64,000 bases of DNA from Kitasatospora aureofaciens. Its GTDB lineage: Bacteria; Actinomycetota; Actinomycetes; Streptomycetales; Streptomycetaceae. The DNA lies in assembly GCF_001188955.3 (NCBI RefSeq), contig NZ_JPRF03000029.1:44794-108793 (forward strand), given 5' to 3'. Numbering within the stretch: position 1 is the stretch's first letter; every line of letters begins with the position of its first letter. Shown piece after piece: positions 1 through 7,869 of this stretch. Both the position numbers and the translations under genes were made by a program. A model generated the notes under the pieces. That model saw only the letters and a list, made by a program, of their open reading frames with translations. It had not been told where the DNA came from and ran no database searches.

Positions 1-1089
1 GTCACCGGCGTGGCACGCCATCTCGGTGCCCGCTTCGCCGCCGAGGTCCGTCGTCGGCCGGGGGTGGACCGGGTCGTCGGCGTGGACGTGCAGCCGCCGC
101 GGCTGCCGGTCGAGGAGCCGGACGGCCCGGCCGCGCCGTACACCTTCCACCAGCTCGACCTGCGCCGCCCGGCGGTGTCCCGGGTGATCGCCGAGCACCG
201 GGTGGACACCGTGGTGCACCTCAGTGTCAGTGCCACCGGGCTGGGCTCCACCAACCGCTCCGCGGTGAAGGAGTCCAACGTCATCGGCACCATGCAGCTG
301 CTCGGCGCCTGCCAGAAGGCCTCCGGGGTGCGCCGGCTGGTGGTGAAGTCCACCACCGGCGTCTACGGCTCCGCGCCCCGCGACCCGGCGGTGTTCAGCG
401 AGCGGATGCAGCCGAAGGACCCGCCCGGCGGCGGCTTCGCCAAGGACGCGGCCGAGGTCGAGGGCTACGTGCGCGGCTTCGCCCGGCGCCGTCCGGACGT
501 CGCGGTCACGGTGCTGCGCTTCGCCAACATCGTCGGCCCGGGCGCGGACACCCCGCTCAGCGAGTACTTCGCGTTGCCGGTGCTGCCGACGGTGCTCGGC
601 TACGACCCCAGGCTGCAGTTCGTCCACGAGGACGACGCCGTCGCGGTGCTCTGCCGGGCCGTCGACGAGCCCGAGCCGGGCACCGTCAACATCGGCACCT
701 TCAACGTGGCGGGGGAGGGCGTGCTGCTGCTCTCCCAGTGCGCCCGCCGGCTCGGCCGCCCCACCGTGCCGCTGCTGCTGCCCGCGATCAGCTGGATGGC
801 CTCGCTGGCGCGGCAGACCCGGCTGGTGGACGTCTCACCGGAGCAGCTGCGGCTGCTCACCCACGGCCGGGTGGTGGACACCGCCCGGTTGCGGGAGGTG
901 TTCGGCTACCGCCCGGCGTTCACCACGCCGGAGGCCTTCGCCGACCTCGCCGCCGCCCAGGGCCCCGGCCTGCTGCCGCCCGAGCGGCTGTCCGCCGTCA
1001 CCGACCGGCTGGCCGCCCTGCTCGGCCCGGAAGCCCCGGCCGCCGTGACCGCCGCCGTACCGAACCGCCCCCACCGCCCGAGGAGCTGA
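1..1089 (+). CDS. NAD-dependent epimerase/dehydratase (SDR), 5' end outside window
   Basis: Extended short-chain dehydrogenase/reductase. The frame is already open at base 1 and reads V-T-G-V-A-R-H-L-G, the dinucleotide-binding start of this family, so the true start lies just upstream and about 360 residues are visible. A conserved acidic patch (VVGVDVQPP) ends the second beta strand of the Rossmann fold, and the Tyr of GVYGSAPRD lies where SDR enzymes carry catalytic residues. The substrate is not identifiable. Only 6 bp separate it from the acyltransferase downstream, so the two are probably one operon. In recalled S. coelicolor order a similar gene sits beside the bldN/rsbN locus. Confidence 0.85.
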   Translation, partial: VTGVARHLGARFAAEVRRRPGVDRVVGVDVQPPRLPVEEPDGPAAPYTFHQLDLRRPAVSRVIAEHRVDTVVHLSVSATGLGSTNRSAVKESNVIGTMQLLGACQKASGVRRLVVKSTTGVYGSAPRDPAVFSERMQPKDPPGGGFAKDAAEVEGYVRGFARRRPDVAVTVLRFANIVGPGADTPLSEYFALPVLPTVLGYDPRLQFVHEDDAVAVLCRAVDEPEPGTVNIGTFNVAGEGVLLLSQCARRLGRPTVPLLLPAISWMASLARQTRLVDVSPEQLRLLTHGRVVDTARLREVFGYRPAFTTPEAFADLAAAQGPGLLPPERLSAVTDRLAALLGPEAPAAVTAAVPNRPHRPRS

Positions 1090-1095
1090 CCCGCG

Positions 1096-2103
1096 ATGAG
1101 TGCCGCCGCCGAGAACGCGCCGGGTGAGGCCAAGGTCATCCCGATCGAGTCCGCCCCCAGCTGGAGTTCTCCGGAGGGCCCCGGCCTGGCCGACCGGCTC
1201 GCCGGAGCCGTCGGCGGGGCGCTGTCCGGGCAGCTCGGCCCGGCGGCCACCCGGCTGTTCGGCAAGGGCTGGGAGGCCCGGGCCACCGAGGGGCTGGCCT
1301 TCCTGCGCCGCCGGATCACCGGCGACTACGAGGTGGACGAGTTCGGCTTCGACCGGGAGCTCACCGAGGAGGTGCTGCTCTCGCTGCTGCGACCGCTGGC
1401 CGAGAAGTACTTCCGGATCGAGGTCCAGGGGATCGAGAACATCCCGGCCGAGGGTGGCGCGCTGGTCGTCGCCAACCACTCCGGCACCCTCCCGCTGGAC
1501 GCCCTGATGACCCAGGTGGTCATCCACGACCACCACCCGCACCACCGGCATCTGCGGATGCTCGCCGCCGACCTGGTCTTCGTGCTGCCGGGCGTCAACG
1601 AGGTGGCCCGCAAGGCGGGTCACACCCTGGCCTGCAACGAGGACGCCCAGGCGCTGCTGGAGCGCGGCGAGGTGGTCGGGGTCTGGCCGGAGGGCTTCAA
1701 GGGCATCGGCAAGCCGTTCTCCGAGCGCTACAAGCTCCAGCGCTTCGGCCGCGGCGGCTTCGTCTCCTCGGCGCTGCGGGCGAAGGTGCCGATCGTGCCG
1801 TGCTCGATCGTCGGGGCGGAGGAGACCTACCCGATGATCGGCAACGTCAAGACGCTGGCCCGGCTGCTCGGCCTGCCGTACGTGCCGATCACGCCGACCT
1901 TCCCGTGGCTGGGGCCGCTCGGCATGCTGCCGCTGCCGACCAAGTGGACGATCCGCTTCGGCGAGCCGATCGCCACCGACGGCTACCCGGCGGAGGCGGC
2001 GGACGACCCGATGCTGGTCTTCGACCTGGCCGACGAGGTGCGCGAGACCATCCAGCACACCTTGTACCAGCTGCTGGTGCAGCGGCGTTCGGTGTTCTTC
2101 TGA
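1096..2103 (+). CDS. Lysophospholipid acyltransferase family protein (PlsC-like)
   Basis: A 335-residue protein with the PlsC acyltransferase domain: the catalytic NHSGTLPLD motif (NHx4D) begins near residue 127, and the glycerophosphate-binding EGFKGIGKPF region lies near residue 199. The family transfers an acyl group to lysophosphatidate or a related glycerolipid at the membrane. The roughly 85-residue N-terminal extension is typical of actinobacterial members. It follows the SDR gene by 6 bp and converges on rsbN across a strong hairpin. The acyl acceptor cannot be told from sequence. Confidence 0.87.
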   Translation: MSAAAENAPGEAKVIPIESAPSWSSPEGPGLADRLAGAVGGALSGQLGPAATRLFGKGWEARATEGLAFLRRRITGDYEVDEFGFDRELTEEVLLSLLRPLAEKYFRIEVQGIENIPAEGGALVVANHSGTLPLDALMTQVVIHDHHPHHRHLRMLAADLVFVLPGVNEVARKAGHTLACNEDAQALLERGEVVGVWPEGFKGIGKPFSERYKLQRFGRGGFVSSALRAKVPIVPCSIVGAEETYPMIGNVKTLARLLGLPYVPITPTFPWLGPLGMLPLPTKWTIRFGEPIATDGYPAEAADDPMLVFDLADEVRETIQHTLYQLLVQRRSVFF

Positions 2104-2109
2104 TCCGAC

Positions 2110-2155
2110 GTGACGGTGCCCCCGGCGGAGCGGACTCCGCCGGGGGCACCGTCAC
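2110..2155. terminator. Bidirectional intrinsic terminator
   Basis: A near-perfect inverted repeat with about 21-bp arms around a CGGA loop lies between the convergent acyltransferase and rsbN genes, within 10 bp of both stop codons. There is no T-run, as is common in Streptomyces terminators. Confidence 0.8.
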
Positions 2156-2165
2156 ACCGCCTCGC

Positions 2166-3461
2166 TCAGCTGCCGCCGAGGATCCGCAGCCCGGGCAGCA
2201 GACCGGGGATCAGCGGGGGCACGTCCACCCCCTGCTGGGCGCCCGTCGGCGCGCTGGCCGGGCCGGACGGCGGCTGCGGCACCTGCGGCGGGGCCGCGTC
2301 GGTGCTCGGCGAGGGCTTGCCCGCGCCGGAGAGCCCGCTGGTGAGGCCGCCGACCAGCCCGTTGACCGCGTCCGGGGCGTTGCTGGGCAGGGTGCTCGGC
2401 AGGCCGGCGCCCTTCCCGTTGCCGGCCGTGCTGCCGGTGCCGGTGGCGGCCGGGGCGTGGTCGGTGCCGGGGCGGTTGCCCGCGCTGCCCTGGGACTGCC
2501 CGGAGCCGGGCGCGGCGCCGGTGCCGTTCGTGCCGGAGCCGTCCGGGGAGCCGCCGGGCGAGGAGGACGAGTCGTCGCCCGCTCCGGTGCCGGCCGGGTC
2601 ACCGCTCTTGGCGGGGGGCTGGGCCAGGCGCAGGGGCGCGACGTCCTCGCTTATGGCGTCGAAGAGCTGGTCCACCAGGTGCGCCTGCTGGGTCAGTTGG
2701 ACCGGCAGGCGACCCTGCAGCTCGCTCCAGCGGCCGTCCTCGTCGTGGGCGAAGCCGGCCAGCGCACGCATCGGCTCCAGCGAGCCGTTGCTGCGGTAGA
2801 CCGAGCGCAGCAGGTCGCGGCCCCTGAGGGCGTCGGCGTGCATGTCGTCCAGCGCCCGGCGCACCCGGTCGACGGTGGCCGGGCTGAGCGCGGTGGCCGA
2901 ACCGGGCTGGCCGACCAGGGCGTTGGCCTCGCCGAGCCGCGTGGCGGCGTTGTCGAGCAGTAGCCGGCCGCGTTCCGAGTCGGAGTCCGCGAGATCCAGC
3001 CGGAGCCCTTCGAGGCCACGCTTCATGCCGTAGAGCGTGTCCCCGGGGAGGGCACTGGAACTCGCGGCGGCGGCCCCGGCCAGGCTGCCGACGGCGAGCC
3101 CGGCGACCAGCCCGCCGATCGCGAAGCGGCGGCTCCACCGGCCGCGCGGCGCCGTCCGGATGGTCCGGTGGCGGCGCTGGCGGGGCACCGCGGCGCCCGG
3201 CCCGCCCGCGAAGGCCTGCTCGAACGCCGCCATCAGCTGGGCCCGTTGGACCGTCCGGACCTCCCGGTCCAGGGCCGGTCCGGGCAGTGCCCCCAGTGCG
3301 TCGGCCAGGCCGACCAGTTCGGCCATCGCGACCGAACCCGCTTCGGTGGAAGCGGCGTTGGCCGATTCGGCGTTGGCCGCGCGGCGTTGCTCCGCCTGGT
3401 GGGCCTCCAGCGCCTCGGCGAAGGCCTTCGCCCGCCGGTGCTCCAGCACGTTTGCCGTCAC
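2166..3461 (-). CDS. rsbN: Anti-sigma factor for BldN (RsbN-like, DUF5667 protein)
   Basis: Membrane anti-sigma factor expected to hold the developmental sigma factor BldN inactive. The GTG at 3461 is chosen because GGAGG precedes it and the reading starts VTANVLEHRR; the open frame continues upstream without a ribosome site. The 431-residue protein has a cytoplasmic helical N-terminal part (about 1-105), one membrane segment (about 112-136), a DUF5667 region (about 138-255, DTLYGMKRGLEGLRLDLADS) and a long Gly/Ser/Pro-rich extracytoplasmic tail. It lies directly downstream of bldN, as in other Streptomyces. A sigma-BldN-like promoter precedes it, suggesting negative feedback. Confidence 0.85.
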   Translation of the reverse strand: MTANVLEHRRAKAFAEALEAHQAEQRRAANAESANAASTEAGSVAMAELVGLADALGALPGPALDREVRTVQRAQLMAAFEQAFAGGPGAAVPRQRRHRTIRTAPRGRWSRRFAIGGLVAGLAVGSLAGAAAASSSALPGDTLYGMKRGLEGLRLDLADSDSERGRLLLDNAATRLGEANALVGQPGSATALSPATVDRVRRALDDMHADALRGRDLLRSVYRSNGSLEPMRALAGFAHDEDGRWSELQGRLPVQLTQQAHLVDQLFDAISEDVAPLRLAQPPAKSGDPAGTGAGDDSSSSPGGSPDGSGTNGTGAAPGSGQSQGSAGNRPGTDHAPAATGTGSTAGNGKGAGLPSTLPSNAPDAVNGLVGGLTSGLSGAGKPSPSTDAAPPQVPQPPSGPASAPTGAQQGVDVPPLIPGLLPGLRILGGS

Positions 3462-3594
3462 GGGCCACACCTCCCTTCGTCGTTGTCGACACCCCGGCCT
3501 GCCGGACGGTTGCCCCGGCGGGCCAAAGCCACTCCATCGGGTGACAGGTCGCAATTCGGCTTGACCGTACGCCTGGTGGGGGCTTGCACGCTGG

Positions 3595-3623
3595 CCAACG
3601 AGCGGTGCGGGCGGTCGGTTACG
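3595..3623 (-). promoter_or_regulatory. Candidate sigma-BldN promoter of rsbN
   Basis: On the minus strand CGTAAC (3623-3618) and CGTTGG (3600-3595) are separated by 17 bp, about 135 bp before the rsbN start. This fits the recalled sigma-BldN consensus (CGTAAC, then a CGTTGA-like -10). The match is seen directly; its use is inferred. Confidence 0.55.
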
Positions 3624-3749
3624 CACGGCTGATCACCGGACCGACCGTTCACCCGGACGTGTCGGTCGGGTACGAGCGGTGACGGACCTCCGGGCCGTCG
3701 CCGGACCAGGGCCCGTCCGGGCCCTGCCACCCCCTCGGTCACCGCCGCC

Positions 3750-4628
3750 TCACCGGGCGTCGGGCGGGAGGAGCCGGGCCAGGGTGCGGACGGCGCGGTA
3801 CTGGAGTGTCTTGATGGCGCCCTCGTTCTTTCCCATGATCCGGGCCGTCTCGGCCACCGAGAGCCCCTGCAGGAAGCGCAGCGTCACGCACTCCTGCTGC
3901 TGCGGGTTGAGCCGGCGCACCGCGTCCAGCAGGGCGGCGTTGGAGAGCGACTCCAGCACCGACTCCTCCGGGCTGCGCTCGCACTCGTTGGAGTCGAGCA
4001 TCTCGCCGGTGGTGACCTCCAGCCGGAACCGGCTGGACTTGAAGTGGTCGGCGACCAGGTTGCGGGCGATGGTGACCAGCCAGGCGCCGAAGTCCCGTCC
4101 CTGCCAGGTGAAGGTGCCGATCCGGCGCAGCGCGCGCAGGAAGGTCTCGCTGGTGAGGTCCTCGGCGGTGGCCCGGCTGCCGACCCGGTAGTAGATGTAG
4201 CGGTAGACGGTGTCCGCGTAGTGGTCGTAGAGCCGGCCGAAGGCCTCGCTCTCGCCCGCCTGGGCCCGCTCGACCAGCTCCATGATCGGGTTGTGCTCGG
4301 TCTCGAAGCCGGGGCTCGGCGCGGTGCGGGCGCGGCTGCGGCCGATGCCGGTGGTTCCGGTGCGGCCGCGCGAGCCGGTGCCGGTGGAGCCGGCGGCGGT
4401 GGTGCGCAGCGCCAGGCCGGGGCCGTGCTGGTGGCCGAACGGCACACCGGCGGGCACGAGTTGGGGCGAGGCGGCGAGCTGGCTGCGGAGCAGGGTGCGC
4501 AGCAGGTCCAGGCCGGTGGAGATCTGCCGCTCGGCGGTCGGCCGGCCGCCGAGGCCGGTGCGGGGGCGCAGGGGCGCGGACGACGGGCGGGAGGGTGCAG
4601 GCGCGTCGTTCCGGACGGGTGGGTACAC
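3750..4628 (-). CDS. bldN: Developmental ECF sigma factor BldN (AdsA)
   Basis: ECF RNA polymerase sigma factor needed in Streptomyces for aerial hyphae; its known targets include bldM, rsbN, chaplin and rodlin genes. From a GTG start with GGGAG upstream the protein begins MYPPV, as BldN does. Residues 1 to about 112 are a poorly conserved N-terminal extension; BldN is known to be made as a pro-protein whose N terminus is processed. Sigma region 2 spans about 117-190 (AFGRLYDHYADTVYRYIYYR) and region 4 about 220-280 (GLSVAETARIMGKNEGAIKT). The last two regions look nearly identical to recalled S. coelicolor BldN. It is followed 288 bp later by rsbN. Confidence 0.93.
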   Translation of the reverse strand: MYPPVRNDAPAPSRPSSAPLRPRTGLGGRPTAERQISTGLDLLRTLLRSQLAASPQLVPAGVPFGHQHGPGLALRTTAAGSTGTGSRGRTGTTGIGRSRARTAPSPGFETEHNPIMELVERAQAGESEAFGRLYDHYADTVYRYIYYRVGSRATAEDLTSETFLRALRRIGTFTWQGRDFGAWLVTIARNLVADHFKSSRFRLEVTTGEMLDSNECERSPEESVLESLSNAALLDAVRRLNPQQQECVTLRFLQGLSVAETARIMGKNEGAIKTLQYRAVRTLARLLPPDAR

Positions 4629-4707
4629 GGGACTCCCAGAGGCAGAACTGTGGACGGATCACCTCCGCCTGCGCGGAGAGCACTCCCCATGGCACCCGTT
4701 CGAGCGG

Positions 4708-4730
4708 GGATGCATGGGTGACGTGCATCC
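4708..4730. promoter_or_regulatory. Inverted repeat upstream of bldN
   Basis: GGATGCA and TGCATCC form perfect 7-bp arms separated by 9 bp, 80-102 bp before the bldN start codon. The position suits an operator or a leader structure. The binding protein is unknown. Confidence 0.4.
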
Positions 4731-5068
4731 AGGAGAGAATAACGCTTTGTGCAATGACAGCTACACCGTGTGGTCGAAGTGGTCGTTTGGGATCCATTGG
4801 TTGTGCATATTCGGCTGACACTGACCGGAGATGTCATCGTTCATCCGGCTCAACGTGACCGTTCGGGCGCCCAGGGTGACCAATTCGGCGGTGCTGGGGG
4901 CGGTTTCCCAGCCTTGAAGCCCGGCAACCCCCGACTTTCCCGGCTTGGCGAACGATCAGAACCGGTCGCCGGGGAACAAGTTCGTGCAACCGGCTCGGAC
5001 GGCCTTCTGCGAACAGGGAGTTCGCTCGTACGAGGGGCCAGGTCAGGCCACCGATTGACACCTCATCA

Positions 5069-5107
5069 CCCGCGCGGGGGAGGGGCAGAAACGGTTCCCC
5101 GCGCGGG
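5069..5107 (-). terminator. Terminator of the HAD hydrolase gene
   Basis: CCCGCGCGGGG and its exact complement flank a 17-nt loop, about 36 bp beyond the stop codon of the HAD gene. Confidence 0.6.
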
Positions 5108-5142
5108 AGTGGAACCGGCTCCGGCCCCGGTTCGGGCGTGGC

Positions 5143-6192
5143 TCAGCCGCGGACGCGACGGCGCCGCAACGCCACCGCGGCGGCCGTCGCGCCGGCCGCC
5201 ACTCCGAGCGCGGCCGCCGCCGGCAGCCCCACCCGGGCCGCCTTGCGCCCGGTCCGGAAGTCGCGCACCCGCCAGCCCTGCGCCCGGGCGTGCCGCCGCA
5301 GCGCGCCGTCCGGGTTCACCACGTACGGGTGGCCGACCAGCGAGAGCATCGGGATGTCGTTGGCCGAGTCGCTGTACGCGGCGCAGCGGTCGAGGTCCAG
5401 CCGCTCCCGCCGGGCCAGCGCGCGCACCGCGGCGGCCTTGGCCGGGCCGTGCAGCAGGTCGCCGACCAGCCGTCCGGTGTAGTGGCCGTCCCGGGCCTCG
5501 GCGACGGTGCCGAGCGCGCCGGTCATGCCGAGCCGCCGGGCGATGATCCGGGCGACCTCCAGTGGGGCGGCGGTCACCAGCCAGACCCGCTGGCCCGCGT
5601 CCAGGTGCATCTGGACCAGCGCGCGGGTGCCGGGCCAGATCTTGTCGGCGACGACCTGCTCGAAGACCTCCTCGCAGATCGCCTCCAGGTCTGCGGTGCG
5701 CTTTCCGGCGACGATGCCGAGGGCGGTGTTGCGGGCGTCCGAGATGTGGTCCGGGTCCTCGGTGCCGTGCAGCCGGAACATGGCCTGCTGCCAGGCGAAG
5801 CGGGCGATGTCGCGGCGGGTGAGGAAGCCGTGGCGGTAGAGGCCGACGCCGAGGTAGAAGATCGCCGCGCCGCGCAGGATGGTGTTGTCGCAGTCGAAGA
5901 AGGCGGCGGCGCGCGGGTCGTCCCGGTCGGGGGTGTGGTTCTCGGTCGGCGCCTTGGGAGCCTTCCCGGGCTTGCCGGTGGCGGGGGCCTCGGTCGCGGT
6001 GCCCGCCGCGGTCGCCGTCCCGGGCCCGGTGGCGCCCGCCCCGGGGGCGTCCGTCGTGAGGGGGGCCAGCGGTTCGGCGCGCAGCGCGGCCTCGGCGGCC
6101 GCGGCGGCGGCCTCGCCCGCCAGGGCGCTCCGCTCGGTGGTGGAGCGCCTCGCCTGGGTGAGCCTTCGGAGCACGGCCATGTCATCGAGCAT
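5143..6192 (-). CDS. HAD-family hydrolase (HAD-IB, SerB-like)
   Basis: Haloacid dehalogenase-type phosphatase of about 349 residues. The nucleophile motif FFDCDNTI (DxDxT) lies near residue 95, and the late acidic motif reads AAYSDSANDIPML. The first 90 residues are Ala/Thr/Pro-rich linker, and the C-terminus (GLPAAAALGVAAGATAAAVAL followed by Arg residues) looks like a membrane anchor. The start is uncertain between ATG 6192 and ATG 6180 (MAVLRRLTQARRST), and neither has a clear ribosome site. The open frame runs back through the 123-bp repeats, but that part is not treated as coding. It is divergent from the glutaredoxin gene. The substrate is unknown. Confidence 0.87.
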   Translation of the reverse strand: MLDDMAVLRRLTQARRSTTERSALAGEAAAAAAEAALRAEPLAPLTTDAPGAGATGPGTATAAGTATEAPATGKPGKAPKAPTENHTPDRDDPRAAAFFDCDNTILRGAAIFYLGVGLYRHGFLTRRDIARFAWQQAMFRLHGTEDPDHISDARNTALGIVAGKRTADLEAICEEVFEQVVADKIWPGTRALVQMHLDAGQRVWLVTAAPLEVARIIARRLGMTGALGTVAEARDGHYTGRLVGDLLHGPAKAAAVRALARRERLDLDRCAAYSDSANDIPMLSLVGHPYVVNPDGALRRHARAQGWRVRDFRTGRKAARVGLPAAAALGVAAGATAAAVALRRRRVRG

Positions 6193-6280
6193 ATCCAGCC
6201 GGGCGGGGAGCGGCCGTGACGGAGCAGTGCCCGTGCGGTGAACAGTCCCCCGCCCGGCCCTGGGCGCCGCGTCCCGGCCT

Positions 6281-6560
6281 GCCCCGGAAGTTGCCCCGGA
6301 GGCGAGGGGGCGAGTCCCCGCCCCGGGCCGAAGGGGTGCGCCGGTGCCGAGAGGGAGGAGTGACAAGTGAGGGACGAGCGCCGGAGCGACGAGTGTCGGC
6401 GCCGCCCCGAAAGTTGCCCCGGAGGCGAGGGGGCGAGTCCCCGCCCCGAGTCGAAGGGGTGCGCCGGTGCCGAGAGGGAGGAGTGACAAGTGAGGGACGA
6501 GCGCCGGAGCGACGAGTGTCGGCGCCGGGTCGGGAGCGCCCCGGAGGCGAGCGGGCGAGT
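6281..6560 (+). repeat. Tandem 123-bp repeat, two full copies plus a partial third
   Basis: Unit 1 spans 6281-6403 and unit 2 spans 6404-6526, nearly identical, followed by a partial unit to about 6560. The same family recurs in reverse orientation near 54336-54601. Because 123 is a multiple of three, long Arg-rich frames run through it, but it sits between divergent genes and shows no start signals. It fills most of the 390-bp gap between the HAD and glutaredoxin genes. Confidence 0.85.
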
Positions 6561-6582
6561 CACAGTGGCGCACAATGCCGGG

Positions 6583-6858
6583 GTGAGCCCTCTGCTGCGA
6601 CGTAAGAGCCCCGAGCCGGCGGACCGTACCGTGACCCTGGTCGCCAAGCCCGGCTGCCACCTGTGCGACGAGGCGCGGGAGGTGATCGTCCGGGTGACGG
6701 CGGAGCTGGGCGCGGCCTTCGAGGAGAAGGACATCACCCAGGACGAGGAGCTGTACCGCCGCTACTGGGAGCAGATCCCGGTCACCCTGGTCGACGGCCG
6801 CCAGCACGACTTCTGGCGGGTCGACGAGAGCCGGCTGCGCAAGGCCCTGGGCGCCTGA
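6583..6858 (+). CDS. Glutaredoxin family protein
   Basis: Small thioredoxin-fold protein of 91 residues with a CxxC redox motif (KPGCHLCDEA, Cys25 and Cys28), then the cis-Pro segment QIPVTLVDG. The family performs or senses thiol-disulfide exchange in the cytoplasm; the partner is unknown. The GTG at 6583 (VSPLLRRK) gives the expected family length, whereas earlier in-frame codons lie in the repeat. No clear ribosome site is visible. It precedes the exonuclease and rex, an order recalled as conserved in Streptomyces. Confidence 0.85.
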   Translation: MSPLLRRKSPEPADRTVTLVAKPGCHLCDEAREVIVRVTAELGAAFEEKDITQDEELYRRYWEQIPVTLVDGRQHDFWRVDESRLRKALGA

Positions 6859-7021
6859 GGAACCGTTCGTCCGAGTGTCACCGCCCCCGCCGACCGGCGG
6901 GGGCGGTTCGCCGAATCGTTGCCAAAGACACTCCGTTCCGGCTTGGGGCGGGGCGCCTGGGTCGGCTTACGATCGAACGCGTTTGCGCCCGTGGGGGGCT
7001 GAGCACACGAGGAGTGCCGCC

Positions 7022-7768
7022 ATGCTTCCCCGCCCGACCCCCGCGACGTCCGAAGCCCTGCCCGGTGGCCGGGGCTTCGCCGTGGTGGACGTCGAGGCGA
7101 CCGGCCGCAGCCCGTGGCGGCACCGGGTGGTCGAGGTGGCGGTGGTGCTGCTGAACGAGCGGCTCCGCCCCGAGGGGGAGTTCGCCACCCTGCTGGATCC
7201 GCTGGGCCCGGTCGGTCCGACCCATGTGCACCGGATCCGCCAGGCGGACGTCGAGGGCGCCCCGCGGTTCCGGGAGATCGCCCCGCGACTGCTGGAGCTG
7301 CTGGCGGGCCGGGTGCTGGTCGGCCATCACGTCAGCTGCGACCACGCCTTCCTGGACCGCGAGTTCGCCCGGATCGGGGTGCCGCTGCCCCCTGTCCCGG
7401 TGCTGTGCACGATGCGGCTGGCCCGTGCCCACCTGCCGGAGGTCCGCGGCTACGGGCTGGCGGCCTGCGCGGAGGCGGCCGGCCTGGGCTGGTACCCGGC
7501 GCACACCGCGCTCGGCGATGCCCGGGTGACCGCCGAGCTGCTGCGGCACTGCGTGGGCGAGCCGTCCTGTCCGCCGGACGACTGGGCCGGCCCGCTGCGC
7601 GAGGCCGCCCGGGTTCCCTGGCCGAGGCTGGGCCGGGCCCGTTCCCGCCCGTCCGGGGGCCCCGTCCCGCTGCTGCGCCGGGAGGCGCCGTACGGCCCCT
7701 GGCTGCCGGGTTCCGCGGCCCCGGAGCTCGTCCTGACGCAGGCCGGTGCTATGTGTTCGACGGCGTGA
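7022..7768 (+). CDS. DEDDh-family 3'-5' exonuclease (DnaQ-like)
   Basis: Exonuclease-domain protein of 248 residues. All four DEDDh metal and catalytic residues are visible: VVDVEATG (Asp23, Glu25), HHVSCDHAF (Asp107) and HTALGDARV (His161, Asp166). The ATG at 7022 follows GAGGAG. The fold is that of the DNA polymerase III epsilon proofreading subunit and RNase T; nothing assigns it to either role. The C-terminal 70 residues are Arg/Pro-rich and not recognisable. It ends about 100 bp before rex, outside the Rex-controlled unit. Confidence 0.85.
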   Translation: MLPRPTPATSEALPGGRGFAVVDVEATGRSPWRHRVVEVAVVLLNERLRPEGEFATLLDPLGPVGPTHVHRIRQADVEGAPRFREIAPRLLELLAGRVLVGHHVSCDHAFLDREFARIGVPLPPVPVLCTMRLARAHLPEVRGYGLAACAEAAGLGWYPAHTALGDARVTAELLRHCVGEPSCPPDDWAGPLREAARVPWPRLGRARSRPSGGPVPLLRREAPYGPWLPGSAAPELVLTQAGAMCSTA

Positions 7769-7805
7769 TGCGCATCACTGTGTGGGGACAAATCGGACAC
7801 CATCT

Positions 7806-7823
7806 TTGTGCACACGTTCACAA
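7806..7823. promoter_or_regulatory. Rex operator (ROP) upstream of rex-hemACD
   Basis: TTGTGCACACGTTCACAA fits the Rex operator, known as TTGTGAANNNNTTCACAA-like. It overlaps a likely promoter (TTGTGC at 7806, then 17 bp, then TAGCCT at 7829) 47 bp before the rex start. Rex binds when NADH is low and is displaced by NADH; rex autoregulation is established in S. coelicolor. Confidence 0.85.
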
Positions 7824-7869
7824 ACGCTTAGCCTGGCTGCCAAAGCCCAGCTTCACCCACAGGAGCACC

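Larger units (their letters stand above)
4629..5142. other. Long leader/promoter region upstream of bldN
   Basis: 514 bp without a convincing gene. It holds an inverted repeat at 4708-4730, a comparatively AT-rich stretch around 4735-4845 and a terminator hairpin for the HAD gene at 5069-5107. In Streptomyces the bldN promoter is controlled by BldD; a TGACA/TGTCA pair at 4816-4836 is too weak to assign to it. Confidence 0.5.

Noticed and set aside
6281..6560. CRISPR-like array
   Set aside because: Only two long, directly adjacent units without spacers, and no cas genes in the window.
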